Part shown: piece after piece, positions 8,014-16,554 of the stretch | Layout: each line of letters starts with the position of its first letter | How positions within the stretch are numbered: the first letter of the stretch is position 1 | From: a bacterium | Lineage (GTDB): Bacteria; Myxococcota_A; UBA9160; SZUA-336 | DNA length: 36,850 nucleotides | Assembly (NCBI GenBank): GCA_024226335.1 | Contig: JAAELY010000421.1 | Span: forward strand, 1 to 36,850 | Direction: 5' to 3' | Made by a program: the position numbers and the translations under genes | Notes under the pieces: model-generated | What the model saw: the letters and a program-made list of their open reading frames with translations, nothing else | Told to the model about the DNA's origin: nothing | Database searches by the model: none

Positions 8014-8727
8014 TCAGGCGGAAAGTGCGGGTGCCCCGGCAGAGCGCAACTGTTCGTAGACTGGCGGCGGACCCACCTCGAGTTCCTCGCGAACCACGTC
8101 GATCGGTCGCTCGAATAGCGCCGCCCAGTCCTGCTCGGCCAGCGGCTTGGCGCGCTTTCCGCGGCGATACCCCTGGCGGGCCAGCTTGCCGAGTTCCGAA
8201 TTCCAACCCGCGCGTCGCACCGCCTGGAAGACCAGGTAGGCGATACCGCGGTTGTAGGTCTGTGCGATCCCGAACGCGAGCACGCCGACCTCGCCGTGCA
8301 GATCGCGATCGTACCCGGCAAGCACGTGGTAGACGTCGTGCAGGTTTCGCAGGCGCGAGCCGTAAACATGTTCCTCGTCGCTGGTCGTCACTCCGCGATC
8401 CCCCAGGACTTCGGCAGCTTCGGCACTCGCCTGGGCCAGCCCTTCGGTGCTGATACCCTCGCGAATGAACCACTCGATGAGGGTCCGCCCGAGCGAACCT
8501 TCTGGCATGGCCAGCAACCGCTCCTTGTCCGTGAGAACGTCGTAAAGATCGCACTTGTCGCGCAGGATCTGCGCTCCGCGCGCCGAACTCTTGAAGCGCT
8601 TGAAGTGCCGCTTGCTGGAGTTCCCGGACAGTGCGCCGATGACCTGGATTGCCAGTGCGGTGTCATCGGGATTCTGGCGGGCCTTCTTCATCGCGCGCAT
8701 CGCAACCAACGGACGCATTCGGGCCAT
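8014..8727 (-). CDS. COQ4-like protein
   Basis: 237 residues. It contains the COQ4 zinc-site signature HDxxH-x11-E exactly: H130-D131-V-Y-H134 with E146 (LRNLHDVYHVLAGYDRDLHG, then E). The flanking helices (RRAGWNSELGKLARQGYRRG) fit the all-helical COQ4 fold. COQ4 is required for ubiquinone synthesis and, by recent family work, is linked to C1 decarboxylation/hydroxylation of the quinone precursor. Here no other ubiquinone genes are nearby; the gene heads a run with a ferritin-like protein and a Rieske oxygenase. I chose ATG 8727 because GGAGG lies seven bases upstream; ATG 8733 leaves almost no spacing. It may act on a different isoprenoid, aromatic or sterol-like substrate. Confidence 0.85.
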   Translation of the reverse strand: MARMRPLVAMRAMKKARQNPDDTALAIQVIGALSGNSSKRHFKRFKSSARGAQILRDKCDLYDVLTDKERLLAMPEGSLGRTLIEWFIREGISTEGLAQASAEAAEVLGDRGVTTSDEEHVYGSRLRNLHDVYHVLAGYDRDLHGEVGVLAFGIAQTYNRGIAYLVFQAVRRAGWNSELGKLARQGYRRGKRAKPLAEQDWAALFERPIDVVREELEVGPPPVYEQLRSAGAPALSA

Positions 8728-8830
8728 GCTCATTCCTCCACCGCGGATTCTCCGCGTTGGACCGGGACGGGATTCGAAAGACCGGGGTCTTCCCCCATCC
8801 ACAGCCGGGCGGCGAATACCGGGCCTGGAC

Positions 8831-8844
8831 TCCAGTATACTGGA
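8831..8844. promoter_or_regulatory. Perfect 14-bp palindrome in divergent promoter region
   Basis: TCCAGTATACTGGA reads the same on both strands. It lies in the 246-bp gap between the COQ4-like gene (minus) and the SDR gene (plus), about 105 bp from the first and 130 bp from the second. Two-fold symmetric sites of this size in divergent gaps commonly bind TetR- or GntR-type dimers. No regulator gene is adjacent, so the binding protein is unknown. Confidence 0.5.
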
Positions 8845-8944
8845 ACGAACCGGATGTGGCGTCGGGCACGGGAATCCGGCCCGCGCGAGCCCGACCCCGA
8901 TTCTTCTATCCCAGACTCGAACCCAGAATCCCGAACAGCCAGGC

Positions 8945-8960
8945 TACCGGAGTGCCGGTA
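8945..8960 (+). promoter_or_regulatory. Short hairpin just upstream of SDR ribosome-binding site
   Basis: TACCGG-AGTG-CCGGTA is a perfect six-base-pair stem with a four-base loop that ends two bases before the GAGGAG Shine-Dalgarno and 13 bases before ATG 8974. It could be an mRNA element or an operator half-pair; nothing else supports either. Confidence 0.3.
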
Positions 8961-8973
8961 CAGAGGAGTGCCC

Positions 8974-9810
8974 ATGCCGGCCGAATTCGCAGGAAAGACC
9001 GCACTCATCACGGGGGCCAGCAATCGCACTGGAATCGGTTGCGCCATCGCGGGACGTCTGGCGGCCGGTGGGGCCAATGTGGTGGTCTCGGATCTGGCCG
9101 GTGGGCCCGAAGTCGCAGAAGGCATCCGGCGCGGCTCGCTCGCGGCGCTCGAAGAGATCGCGAGCGAACTGGCCGACGCCCACGGCGTCCAGACCCTGGC
9201 CCTGCCACTGGATGTAACCGACGACGAGTCGGTGCAATCCGCCGTCAAGGCCGTGGGCGAGCGCTTCGGCCGCATCGACGCACTCTACAACAATGCCGGC
9301 ACCGTCTTCGGTGCGCCATCTGTGCTGCACGAGTACGATATCGGGGCCTGGCAGAAGACTCTGGACGTGAATCTGACGGGCGTTCTACGAGTGACGCGCG
9401 CCGCCGTTCCGCTGATGCAGACGTCGCCGAGTGCCATCGTCAATACCTCCTCACGAGCGGGCAAGACCCCGGCGGCGACCAACGGCGCCTACTCCGTTTC
9501 CAAAGCGGGCGTAATCATGACCACCAAGGTCATGGCCGTGGAACTGGCTCCTCTGGGGATTCGGGTCAATGCCATCTGCCCGGGCCTGATTGCCACCGAC
9601 CTTCAGAAAGGCAATGTGGCCCTGCGCGGCCACCTCTGGAACGTGAGCCTCGAAGAGGCGGAAGCCCGTCTGCTCAGCGCGGTTCCGATGGCGCGCATGG
9701 GAAGCGTCGAGGAAGTCGCCGAACTCTGCGCATTTCTCGGCTCGGATGCTTCGTCGTATATTACGGGACAGGCCCTCAATATCGGCGGCGGTATGATGGT
9801 CGAAGTCTGA
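8974..9810 (+). CDS. SDR-family oxidoreductase
   Basis: 278 residues. The Rossmann loop TGASNRTGIG (13-22) carries one extra residue compared with TGxxxGIG. NNAG is at 106-109, the catalytic serine in NTSSRAG (about 159-160), and Y173-x-x-x-K177 in AYSVSKAGV. Asp at the end of beta2 (VVVSDLAGG) points to NAD(H) rather than NADP(H). The C-terminal ITGQALNIGGGMMVEV is the standard SDR end. The frame stays open far upstream, but the fold starts at MPAEFAGKTALITG and GAGGAG lies five bases before that ATG. It is followed after 88 bp by the ThDP enzyme, so the two may be co-transcribed; a shared pathway involving a hydroxyacyl or ketoacyl compound is inference. Confidence 0.9.
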   Translation: MPAEFAGKTALITGASNRTGIGCAIAGRLAAGGANVVVSDLAGGPEVAEGIRRGSLAALEEIASELADAHGVQTLALPLDVTDDESVQSAVKAVGERFGRIDALYNNAGTVFGAPSVLHEYDIGAWQKTLDVNLTGVLRVTRAAVPLMQTSPSAIVNTSSRAGKTPAATNGAYSVSKAGVIMTTKVMAVELAPLGIRVNAICPGLIATDLQKGNVALRGHLWNVSLEEAEARLLSAVPMARMGSVEEVAELCAFLGSDASSYITGQALNIGGGMMVEV

Positions 9811-9898
9811 CGTACAGAGGCGCACGGACGGAGATTTGCAACGCTGGCGACTGCACTTGACGGCATCGCGCTAGACGACACCTGGAAAGGGAATCGAT

Positions 9899-11587
9899 AT
9901 GGAATTCACAACCGGCGGCGAAGCCGCCGCCCACGCTCTTATGGCGCACGGCGTCGACACGATCTTCACCCTGAGTGGTGGGCATCTAAACCCGATCTAC
10001 CTGCACCTCGAAAAAACGGACGTGCGCTTCTTCGACACGCGGCACGAGCAGGCCGCAGTCTGGATGGCCGAGGCCTACGGGCGCCTCACGCGACGCCCGG
10101 GTGTCGCCCTGGTGACCGCGGGCCCAGGCTTCACGAATGCCCTGACTCCGATTGCCAGCGCGGCCATGGCCGCGACGCCGATGGTGCTGATTTCCGGCTG
10201 CGTCGGTGTGCGCATGATCGAGAAACTCGATCTGCAGGACATGCGTCAGGCGCCGGTCATCGAACCGATGGTCAAGAAAGCTCTCATCTGCCACCACGCC
10301 GATCGAATTCCCGAGTTCGTCGACCTCGCCTTCCGCGAGGCGACCAGCGGGCGTCCGGGACCGGTGTACCTCGAACTGCCCGTCGACGTCTTGACCGCGG
10401 AACCGGGCCGAGATGTATCGATTCCGATTACGCGCGTCGACTCGCAGGTCGTCGATCGCGCCAAGGCGAAGGAGTTGATGGATCTGATCAGCCAGGCGGA
10501 AAAGCCGGTCATCGTGGCGGGTAGTGGCGCCTGGTACTCGGACGCGGGTGAAGAACTGAAACGTTTCATCACGGCCACCGGGCTTCCGATCTTCACCTCT
10601 GCCAACGGACGGGGTGTCGTTCCCGATACAGATCCCCTGTGCTTCGGCGGCATCCTGGCCATCCGGCCGGGTTCGGGTATGTACGCTGGCGGGAATACCG
10701 ATCTGGTGATCCTGCTCGGCAGCCGGATCAATCTGTTCTGTCTGTTCGGTGACACCTACAACCCCAACGCGAAGATGGTCCAGGTCGACATCAAGGCCGA
10801 GGAGATCGGGCGCAACCGGCCGATCGATCTGCCGATCGTCAGCGATATTCGCGCGCTGGTCAGCGAACTGAATGAAATCGTCGAGGCCTCGGGCAAGTCC
10901 GATAGTCTGCAGAAGCGGTTTGCCCCGTGGATTCAGGAACTCGGACGCGCCCACGAAGAAGGCATGGCGAGGGGTGAAGTCGATTGGCGCAGCGACAGCA
11001 AGCCGATCCACCCGATGCGATTGGTCAAGGACATCGACGAGTTCATGAACCGCGAAGACGACATCGTCGTAACAGATGGTGGCGACGCCACCACCTGGAT
11101 CGGCATGACCCGCACCATGCGACAGGCAGGTCACTACCTGGACTACGGGCTGTTCGGCTGCCTTGGCGGCGGCCTTCCCTACGCCAATACCGCCAAACTG
11201 CTCTACCCCGACAAGCGGGTTCTACTGTTCACCGGCGACGGTTCCCTGGGATTCAACTTCATGGAGTTCGAACGAGCCATCACCAAGGGCTTGCCGGTCG
11301 TGGTCATCATCTCCAATGACCTGGGCTGGGGAATGATCCGGCACAGCCAGGTCGTGAAACTCGGGCGGGCAATCGAGCCCGTAACCGAACTAGGCCGCAT
11401 CGACTATCACCGCTTCGTCGAAACCATGGGCGGGGTCGGTTTCCTGGTCGAAGAACCCGATCAGATCCGCCCCGCACTCGAGGAGGCCTTTGCATCGGGC
11501 AAGACGGCCTGCATCAACGTGATGACGGATCCGGCGACCATCAGCCCGGGCAGCATCGCACTGGCCAACGTGGGCGCGTATCAATAG
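9899..11587 (+). CDS. ThDP-dependent acetolactate synthase/2-hydroxyacyl-CoA lyase-type enzyme
   Basis: 562 residues with the three-domain layout of the ThDP decarboxylase/synthase superfamily. The N-terminal PYR domain has catalytic Glu50 in RHEQAAVWMAEAYG, then VTAGPGFTNALTPIASA. The central domain includes EKPVIVAGSGAWYSD. The C-terminal PP domain binds ThDP-Mg through GDGSLGFN (from about residue 446) with the partner Asn in IISNDLGWG. The glycine-rich stretch GLFGCLGGGLPYA precedes the PP motif. Sequence style is closest to oxalyl-CoA decarboxylase/2-hydroxyacyl-CoA lyase and non-anabolic acetolactate-synthase-like proteins; no regulatory small subunit is nearby, so branched-chain amino-acid synthesis is unlikely. 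GGAAAGGG lies seven bases before the ATG. Confidence 0.88.
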   Translation: MEFTTGGEAAAHALMAHGVDTIFTLSGGHLNPIYLHLEKTDVRFFDTRHEQAAVWMAEAYGRLTRRPGVALVTAGPGFTNALTPIASAAMAATPMVLISGCVGVRMIEKLDLQDMRQAPVIEPMVKKALICHHADRIPEFVDLAFREATSGRPGPVYLELPVDVLTAEPGRDVSIPITRVDSQVVDRAKAKELMDLISQAEKPVIVAGSGAWYSDAGEELKRFITATGLPIFTSANGRGVVPDTDPLCFGGILAIRPGSGMYAGGNTDLVILLGSRINLFCLFGDTYNPNAKMVQVDIKAEEIGRNRPIDLPIVSDIRALVSELNEIVEASGKSDSLQKRFAPWIQELGRAHEEGMARGEVDWRSDSKPIHPMRLVKDIDEFMNREDDIVVTDGGDATTWIGMTRTMRQAGHYLDYGLFGCLGGGLPYANTAKLLYPDKRVLLFTGDGSLGFNFMEFERAITKGLPVVVIISNDLGWGMIRHSQVVKLGRAIEPVTELGRIDYHRFVETMGGVGFLVEEPDQIRPALEEAFASGKTACINVMTDPATISPGSIALANVGAYQ

Positions 11588-11597
11588 AACCGGACAG

Positions 11598-11623
11598 CGC
11601 TGCCGAACGCAGCGGGGGGGGGG
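11598..11623. terminator. Hairpin plus G10 tract in convergent gap
   Basis: CGCTGC-CGAAC-GCAGCG (11598-11614) forms a six-base-pair stem. The last stem base starts a run of ten G (11614-11623), so the minus strand reads C10. It lies between the ThDP gene and the converging SDR gene, where a terminator is expected, but there is no T-run, so it is only a candidate. Confidence 0.35.
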
Positions 11624-11629
11624 TGGAGC

Positions 11630-12439
11630 TCAGCGACTCTCCACCTCTCGCCGCGTTTGTCGGGTCATGATGCGCTCGATCAAGGCCGGCGACAGCCGGG
11701 AAAGCCACCACGACGTGCGGGCGACACCGCCTAGCAAGAGAAAGCGCGTCTCCTTCTCGACGGCCCGGATCAGAATCGATGCAGCCTCACCGGGATCCAT
11801 GCTCTTGCCGATGGTCTGAGTTGCCTGCCCCGGCCGGGCCGTCCCCTCGTAGAGACCCGTCCCCTCGAGGTTGTCCTTTTGCGTAGCGATGAAGGACGGA
11901 CAGACGATCATCACCCGCACTCCCCGATCCACGAGTTCGCTGCGGAGCGTCGAAAAGAAGCCCATCATCGCGTGCTTGCTGGCGGAATAGGCGCTGCGGC
12001 CGTGCAGTGGAGTGAAGCCCGCCACGCTGGAGACCGCGACAATCATCCCGCGGCGTCGAATCAGACCGGGCAGCAGCAGCTTGGTGCAGGTAACGCTGCC
12101 GCCGAAGTTCACCGCCATCACCTGATCGATCGTGGAGAGTTCGGTGTCGAGCACGCTACTGAAGTGCGTGATACCGGCGTTGTTGATGAGCAGGTCCACG
12201 TCACCGCGCTCTGCGACCAGCTTCTGCAAGACCTCGGTGCACTGGGGTACGTCGGTCACGTCGAGACGTCGGGATTGGAACTGATCCGACGAGATCGAGG
12301 CATCGAGCGCAGCCAGTTCATCGCGATTGAGATCGAGCGCGCTGACGAGCGCGCCCTTTTCGATCAGTTGCCTGCACAGGACTCGACCCAGGCCACCGCT
12401 GGCACCCGAGATCACCACGTGCTTTCCGCGAATATCCAA
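11630..12439 (-). CDS. SDR-family oxidoreductase
   Basis: 269 residues. SGASGGLG is at 11-18, NNAG at 86-89, catalytic Ser in VSSVAG (137-138), and Y151-x-x-x-K155 in AYSASKHAMMG. Asp at the end of beta2 (SALDLNRDEL) suggests NAD(H). A C-terminal extension with a Trp/Leu-rich amphipathic helix (TSWWLSRLSPALIERIM) is common in SDRs of lipid metabolism that sit on membranes. The start codon appears to be TTG, with GAGGGG about nine bases upstream; I see no better in-frame ATG or GTG. It lies 39 bp downstream of the thiolase-like gene in the same direction, so the two probably form an operon. Substrate unknown. Confidence 0.87.
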   Translation of the reverse strand: MDIRGKHVVISGASGGLGRVLCRQLIEKGALVSALDLNRDELAALDASISSDQFQSRRLDVTDVPQCTEVLQKLVAERGDVDLLINNAGITHFSSVLDTELSTIDQVMAVNFGGSVTCTKLLLPGLIRRRGMIVAVSSVAGFTPLHGRSAYSASKHAMMGFFSTLRSELVDRGVRVMIVCPSFIATQKDNLEGTGLYEGTARPGQATQTIGKSMDPGEAASILIRAVEKETRFLLLGGVARTSWWLSRLSPALIERIMTRQTRREVESR

Positions 12440-12478
12440 GTACGTGCCCCCCCTCGCGGACCCCAGCCCCGAAACTCG

Positions 12479-13990
12479 CTAGGCGGGGTCGAACTGTTGA
12501 AGCCCCGCCACGTCCTTGAGTATTCCGCGCCGACCCACCTGTTCGCTGGAGACGAAGTCCTCCAGAAGTCCTCGGTCGGCGGGCGTGTTGGCCAGGAAGC
12601 GAGCGCCGCCTTCGGCGGTGCCGAGCACGATACCCCGTTCCGGCGAACCATCCTTGCCGTACAACACGGTGTAGGCTTCAACGACGGCATCGCCGTGCAC
12701 ATCGGGCACGACCGGGCGCGGGGTACAGTTCAGTTTTGCAGAGGGCAGATCGTCGCATAGGCCGCGTGTGGGCGCACTTCCCGGCTTGGGCGAGGACGCC
12801 CAGAGACTCGCCGCGTGCTTGGTCAGATACCAGCCATTGCCCGTCACCAGGCCGACCTTGTCACTCCCACCGCGAACACACTCGGCCATGGTCGCCAGCG
12901 AGTGAAGCGTGTAGGCGCTAGCCGGTCCGCCCGCGTAAGGCAGTCCGCCCGTCACGGTGAATCCGCGCGGATCGTCTTCACTCAACCCCAGCTGGCGAAT
13001 GGCCGTCTCGACCGCGACCGGGAAACAGCTGTAGAAATCGATCAGATCAACATCTGAGATCTGAATGCCGGCGTTTTGAAGCGCACTCTCTGAAGCGTCC
13101 AGCATGGCTGGACAGCTGGCGAAGTCGGGCCGTTCGCTGGAATTCCAGGCCTTCTCGACGGACTCCGCCCCGCCCCACCAGTAGACCAGCTTTTCCCGCG
13201 GAACACCGGCCTCCAGAGCCGCGCTCTCGGACATGATCAGCAGCGCAGCCGCCTGATCGGTATTCAAGATCGCGTTCAGATATTTCGGATAGGGGAACGC
13301 GATCATACGATTTTGTGCCGTCGGAGTCGTGAGTTCGGCAGCATCCCGGAATGTGGGGAACCAGGCATACGGATTTGCGGCTGCGACCTTCGTGAAGGCG
13401 CTGAACAGCTTTCCCACCTTCTGGGCGTGCTCGTCCAGACTGAGTCCCCGGCGCGCGCGCAGTGCGTTTTCGAAGATCGGATAGATATCCGACGGCATGT
13501 CCATGCCGTATTGGCGCTCGAGATCCGAATTACCGGGACGAACTTCGCCGATGCACTCAGGTGCTGGGCCGCCTCCCTTCGCCCAGCCGAGATCTCGCTT
13601 GATGGCGATCGCCCGACGAAGCGTTCGCAGATTATTGCAGCCCGCGAGTAGCCCGATCTTCGTCTCGCCGCGCGTGATTCGTTCCGCCAGCAGGTTCGCA
13701 GCCGTGATGCCGATCTGGCCACCGAGTTCGGTGGTGAACTCTGTGCTGGGCTTCGCACCGATCACATCGCTGAGCAGACGAGCTGGATTCGTTGCGCGCC
13801 AGCCGGCCACGCTCACGACGGCGACGGTATCGAGACTAGCGAGGGTCGCATCGGTGATCCCCGCATCCTGCGCAGCCTGACGCGTCACCTGCTCGAGCAT
13901 CTTCAGCGGTTCGAGAGCGTCATCCAGTTCGGCATCGCGCTGAACCAACTGACCAACACCGACGATTACGGGACGCTCGGATACGGGCAT
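12479..13990 (-). CDS. Thiolase-like (SCP-x/acetyl-CoA acetyltransferase-type) protein
   Basis: 503 residues, a thiolase-fold protein of the SCP-x type. The opening PVIVGVGQLVQRD and the C-terminal features DLIDFYSCFPVAVETAIRQL and YAGGPASAYTLHSLATM (with the thiolase His) are typical. At the place where thiolases carry the acyl-accepting Cys (segment TTELGGQIGITAANLLAERI) there is no cysteine, so ordinary Claisen thiolysis is doubtful. Cys residues do occur elsewhere, including the conserved one in FYSCFP. The C-terminal extension (roughly 410-503) is found in the longer actinobacterial/proteobacterial relatives. AGGAG with good spacing before ATG 13990 supports the start. No DUF35 partner, often paired with such proteins, is adjacent. 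Confidence 0.82.
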   Translation of the reverse strand: MPVSERPVIVGVGQLVQRDAELDDALEPLKMLEQVTRQAAQDAGITDATLASLDTVAVVSVAGWRATNPARLLSDVIGAKPSTEFTTELGGQIGITAANLLAERITRGETKIGLLAGCNNLRTLRRAIAIKRDLGWAKGGGPAPECIGEVRPGNSDLERQYGMDMPSDIYPIFENALRARRGLSLDEHAQKVGKLFSAFTKVAAANPYAWFPTFRDAAELTTPTAQNRMIAFPYPKYLNAILNTDQAAALLIMSESAALEAGVPREKLVYWWGGAESVEKAWNSSERPDFASCPAMLDASESALQNAGIQISDVDLIDFYSCFPVAVETAIRQLGLSEDDPRGFTVTGGLPYAGGPASAYTLHSLATMAECVRGGSDKVGLVTGNGWYLTKHAASLWASSPKPGSAPTRGLCDDLPSAKLNCTPRPVVPDVHGDAVVEAYTVLYGKDGSPERGIVLGTAEGGARFLANTPADRGLLEDFVSSEQVGRRGILKDVAGLQQFDPA

Positions 13991-14077
13991 GGGATCTCCT
14001 TCAGGGCGCAGTCTAGCAGCCCGAGGAACGCCTCGGGCAGTCGCAGGTCAGGGATCTCCTGCCCGTAGCGCCTGAGC

Positions 14078-15037
14078 TCAGTAAGCGCCTTGTTTCTCGA
14101 AGATTGAGCGCGGGTTGTCGCTCACCATGGCCGTCAGGTCGGCTTCACTCATGCCCTGTTTGCGCAATGCGGGAACCACATCGTCGGGAATATGGCGGAA
14201 GTTCCAGTTTGGCACGGTAGGTTTCATGATCTGCTGGATCATGTCCTGGGGCCAGAAGTCCATGTGACAGCAGGCGTCGTGCGAGAGCACCATCTGGTTC
14301 GCGTAGCCTCGCTTGCCCAGTTCCACGATCGTGGCCACGCGCTGGTCGGTGGAGTTGATCATGTCGATACCGAAACGATCCATGCCGATCGTGCTGCCGC
14401 GGCGCAAGACCCGCTCCAGGTAGTCAAGATCGTTGCTATCGCCGCAATGGCCAATCACCACGCGCGAGAGATCGACGCCTTCGTCTTCGAACACGTCCTG
14501 CTGACCGGGACCGACCTCCGCCGCCGCATCAGTATGGGTCGAAATCGGAACGCCAGTAGCGCGTTGCAGGCGCGCAGCGACACGCAATAGCTTTTCGTTG
14601 ACCGTGGTGATTCCGGCAGCATCAGTTGCGCACTTGATGATACCCGCCTTGCTATCGGTCCCCTGGATTCCCTTTTCGATGTCCTGAATCAGGAACTCGA
14701 CGATGCGATCGACCTCCCAGCCATTCATCCAGGGTTCTTCGTGGTAATACAGACCGGTCGCTGCAATCACCTGGATCTCGGCCCGCTCCGCGACCTCGCG
14801 CATGATGTGGATATCGCGGCCCAGATTGATCGGCGTCAGATCGACGAGCGTCTTCACGCCACATTTCCGCGCCGCCGTGGCCTCCTCGCTGGCAACCTCT
14901 GTCGCGCGCCCTACGTCGACCCAGTCGTTGAAGGCCAGGCGCATCGAACTGTTCGCGATGAAGATGTGCTCGTGCATGAGCGTAAAGCCCAGATCGGCTG
15001 TGTCGATCGGACCGAGAATCCCCTGGACTGTCGCCAT
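14078..15037 (-). CDS. Phosphotriesterase-family metal hydrolase
   Basis: 319 residues, an amidohydrolase-superfamily TIM barrel of the phosphotriesterase family with every metal ligand present: H22 and H24 (LMHEHIF), K136 (GIIKCATD, the lysine carboxylated in this family), H169 (ISTHTDA), H198 (VIGHCGD) and D255 (LSHDACCHM). Family members include bacterial phosphotriesterases and many lactonases; natural substrates are usually lactones or esters. The motif set alone does not show which is hydrolysed here. The start is backed by AGGAGAG upstream. It lies 87 bp upstream of the thiolase-like gene on the same strand and could be its operon leader. Confidence 0.92.
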   Translation of the reverse strand: MATVQGILGPIDTADLGFTLMHEHIFIANSSMRLAFNDWVDVGRATEVASEEATAARKCGVKTLVDLTPINLGRDIHIMREVAERAEIQVIAATGLYYHEEPWMNGWEVDRIVEFLIQDIEKGIQGTDSKAGIIKCATDAAGITTVNEKLLRVAARLQRATGVPISTHTDAAAEVGPGQQDVFEDEGVDLSRVVIGHCGDSNDLDYLERVLRRGSTIGMDRFGIDMINSTDQRVATIVELGKRGYANQMVLSHDACCHMDFWPQDMIQQIMKPTVPNWNFRHIPDDVVPALRKQGMSEADLTAMVSDNPRSIFEKQGAY

Positions 15038-15356
15038 GTAGAAGCTCTCCTGGTATCGGCTGGACCCGGTTCCAGCAACCGGCCCCGGACAGTCTAGCCG
15101 TCCGGCTCGCGTATCGGGGAACGGGCCGCGAGGCCCACTCGATCATTCGCGATCGAGACGGATCTGATCCGGGTATTGAGCGGCGAGCCGGAGCGGTTCG
15201 CCGCCGCTCTTGTAGCGGAAGTCGCACTCGTTCGAACCGAGTGCGAGTGTACCGGTGCGCCTCAAACCCTGGCCCCCGGCGTCGCTCATCGTATCGTCGC
15301 TCGCACACAGGTGGTCGCGACGGATACACCGCGGTCCGCCTGCAATGAACGCGTGT
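15038..15356. other. Intergenic region with a 9-bp stem hairpin
   Basis: This gap holds no gene I can support. At 15222-15246 TCGCACTCG and CGAGTGCGA form a perfect nine-base-pair stem around a seven-base loop, about 110 bp downstream of the GST stop on the transcribed strand. At 15138-15157 CTCGATC and GATCGAG form a second seven-base-pair stem. Neither has a T-run. A 48-codon minus-strand frame (15143-15289) has no ribosome-binding site and no recognised family. Confidence 0.45.
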
Positions 15357-16400
15357 CTACACGAATAGCGACTCGCAGCCGGTACCCGCCAGAACTCCAT
15401 CGACGGACTCGCGCGCCTTCTCGGGCAATGCGCCGTAGTGTTCTCGCAGCCAGCGCAGGCATTTGGCCTGGTAGACGAATGGAACTTGAACCCACGGTTG
15501 GCCGTCGACCTCGCACTCGACGCTCTCGTCCCCACGCTCGATGGCCGCAGCATTGCCCAACAGGAACGGCGCGTACACGCGCCCGATTTCACCGAGCAGA
15601 GCGCGAAGCGTATCGGGGGGCTGCCCCAGATCGAGCCAGTCCGATTCGCTCACCTCCATTCCGGAGAGATCCTCGAGACTCTCGGTCCAGGCGTAGGCGC
15701 GTGGGGAAATCTCGAGCGCGATCTGCATTGGTGTCGGATCGGTGATGACCAGCATCGTCATCTGACCAAAGCAGGCGAAGTCTCCAGCGCCCGGGCGGCG
15801 ACCGAGCAGAAAGGGTTGGTTCTGGAGATGGGCATCGAAGATGTGGAGGAAACGCTCCCAACTAGCTTCGATCACCGGAGCTGTCGTGGGATTGGAGCCG
15901 ACGACGCCGATGCGGGAAATCTGTCGTTCCGCAACCATCTTCTCGAACTGCTGCCCCACCGACACGGGCATGGTCATGGATTGGGCATAAGGCATATAGG
16001 CCGAAGCCTTCTTCGTATCCGCAGCGTACGCCCAGCGATAGTGGAACATGCACTTGCTAAGCCATTCGTCTCCATAGTCTTCGATGAGCGCATCGATGAA
16101 GGCCAGCGCGGGATCGAGGGGACGCAAAGGACGCTCCGGGAAGTCGGCCTCGAGTCGATCGAAGATCGGCGTGGTATCCGACATCGGGTCACTGGGCTCC
16201 CCATCCGGACCCGGGAAGACCAGGCATGGCATGAGCGGCAGCGGTCGTTCCGGAAGACTCTTTTGCTCGGTGCTACCGAAGATGACGAAGCGATAGGGGA
16301 TGCGTCGAAAACGCAATGCGGCCCTTAGCTTGCGCGTATACGGGGACGCGCCCACCCCGATCAGCCTGAGTTCACCGTCCACGATTCGTGCTCCAATCAT
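15357..16400 (-). CDS. Glutathione S-transferase-like protein
   Basis: 347 residues from ATG 16400. The N-terminal thioredoxin-like domain starts LRLIGVGASPYTRKLRAALR, with the S/C-P-Y-x-R-K type active-site loop and Ser in place of Cys, then reaches PLMPCLVFPG (the cis-Pro region) and MSDTTPIFDRLE. A long all-helical C-terminal domain follows, with LLGRRPGAGDFACFGQM matching the GST N-capping/hydrophobic staple region. At 347 residues it is much longer than usual GSTs (200-240). The frame is open upstream and GC-rich in part, so a start at ATG 16535 cannot be excluded; neither start has a good Shine-Dalgarno. It is divergent from the dehalogenase gene, with a 154-bp gap. Confidence 0.78.
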   Translation of the reverse strand: MIGARIVDGELRLIGVGASPYTRKLRAALRFRRIPYRFVIFGSTEQKSLPERPLPLMPCLVFPGPDGEPSDPMSDTTPIFDRLEADFPERPLRPLDPALAFIDALIEDYGDEWLSKCMFHYRWAYAADTKKASAYMPYAQSMTMPVSVGQQFEKMVAERQISRIGVVGSNPTTAPVIEASWERFLHIFDAHLQNQPFLLGRRPGAGDFACFGQMTMLVITDPTPMQIALEISPRAYAWTESLEDLSGMEVSESDWLDLGQPPDTLRALLGEIGRVYAPFLLGNAAAIERGDESVECEVDGQPWVQVPFVYQAKCLRWLREHYGALPEKARESVDGVLAGTGCESLFV

Positions 16401-16513
16401 CCCTGGTCCATAGCTCGGTTCTGTCGCCCATTGACGAGTCGATCTAATGGCACTGAATGTGTCACGATAGTACCAGACGCGATAGACTGTCCAGCGCGGG
16501 TCACGACCGGTTT

Positions 16514-16530
16514 GGAACTGGATCGGTTCC
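16514..16530. promoter_or_regulatory. Small inverted repeat upstream of dehalogenase gene
   Basis: GGAAC and GTTCC are separated by seven bases, centred about 33 bp before the dehalogenase ATG in the divergent gap with the GST-like gene. This could be a weak operator; the arms are only five bases, so chance occurrence is possible. Confidence 0.2.
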
Positions 16531-16554
16531 CGCATCGCCGCTGAAGGAAGAACG

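Noticed and set aside
8296-8973. Upstream extension of the SDR frame
   Set aside because: It runs antisense through the COQ4-like gene; the SDR fold and ribosome-binding site start at 8974.
15143-15289. Short minus-strand frame of 48 codons in the gap before the phosphotriesterase-family gene
   Set aside because: No ribosome-binding site and no recognisable family; listed only as part of the gap description.
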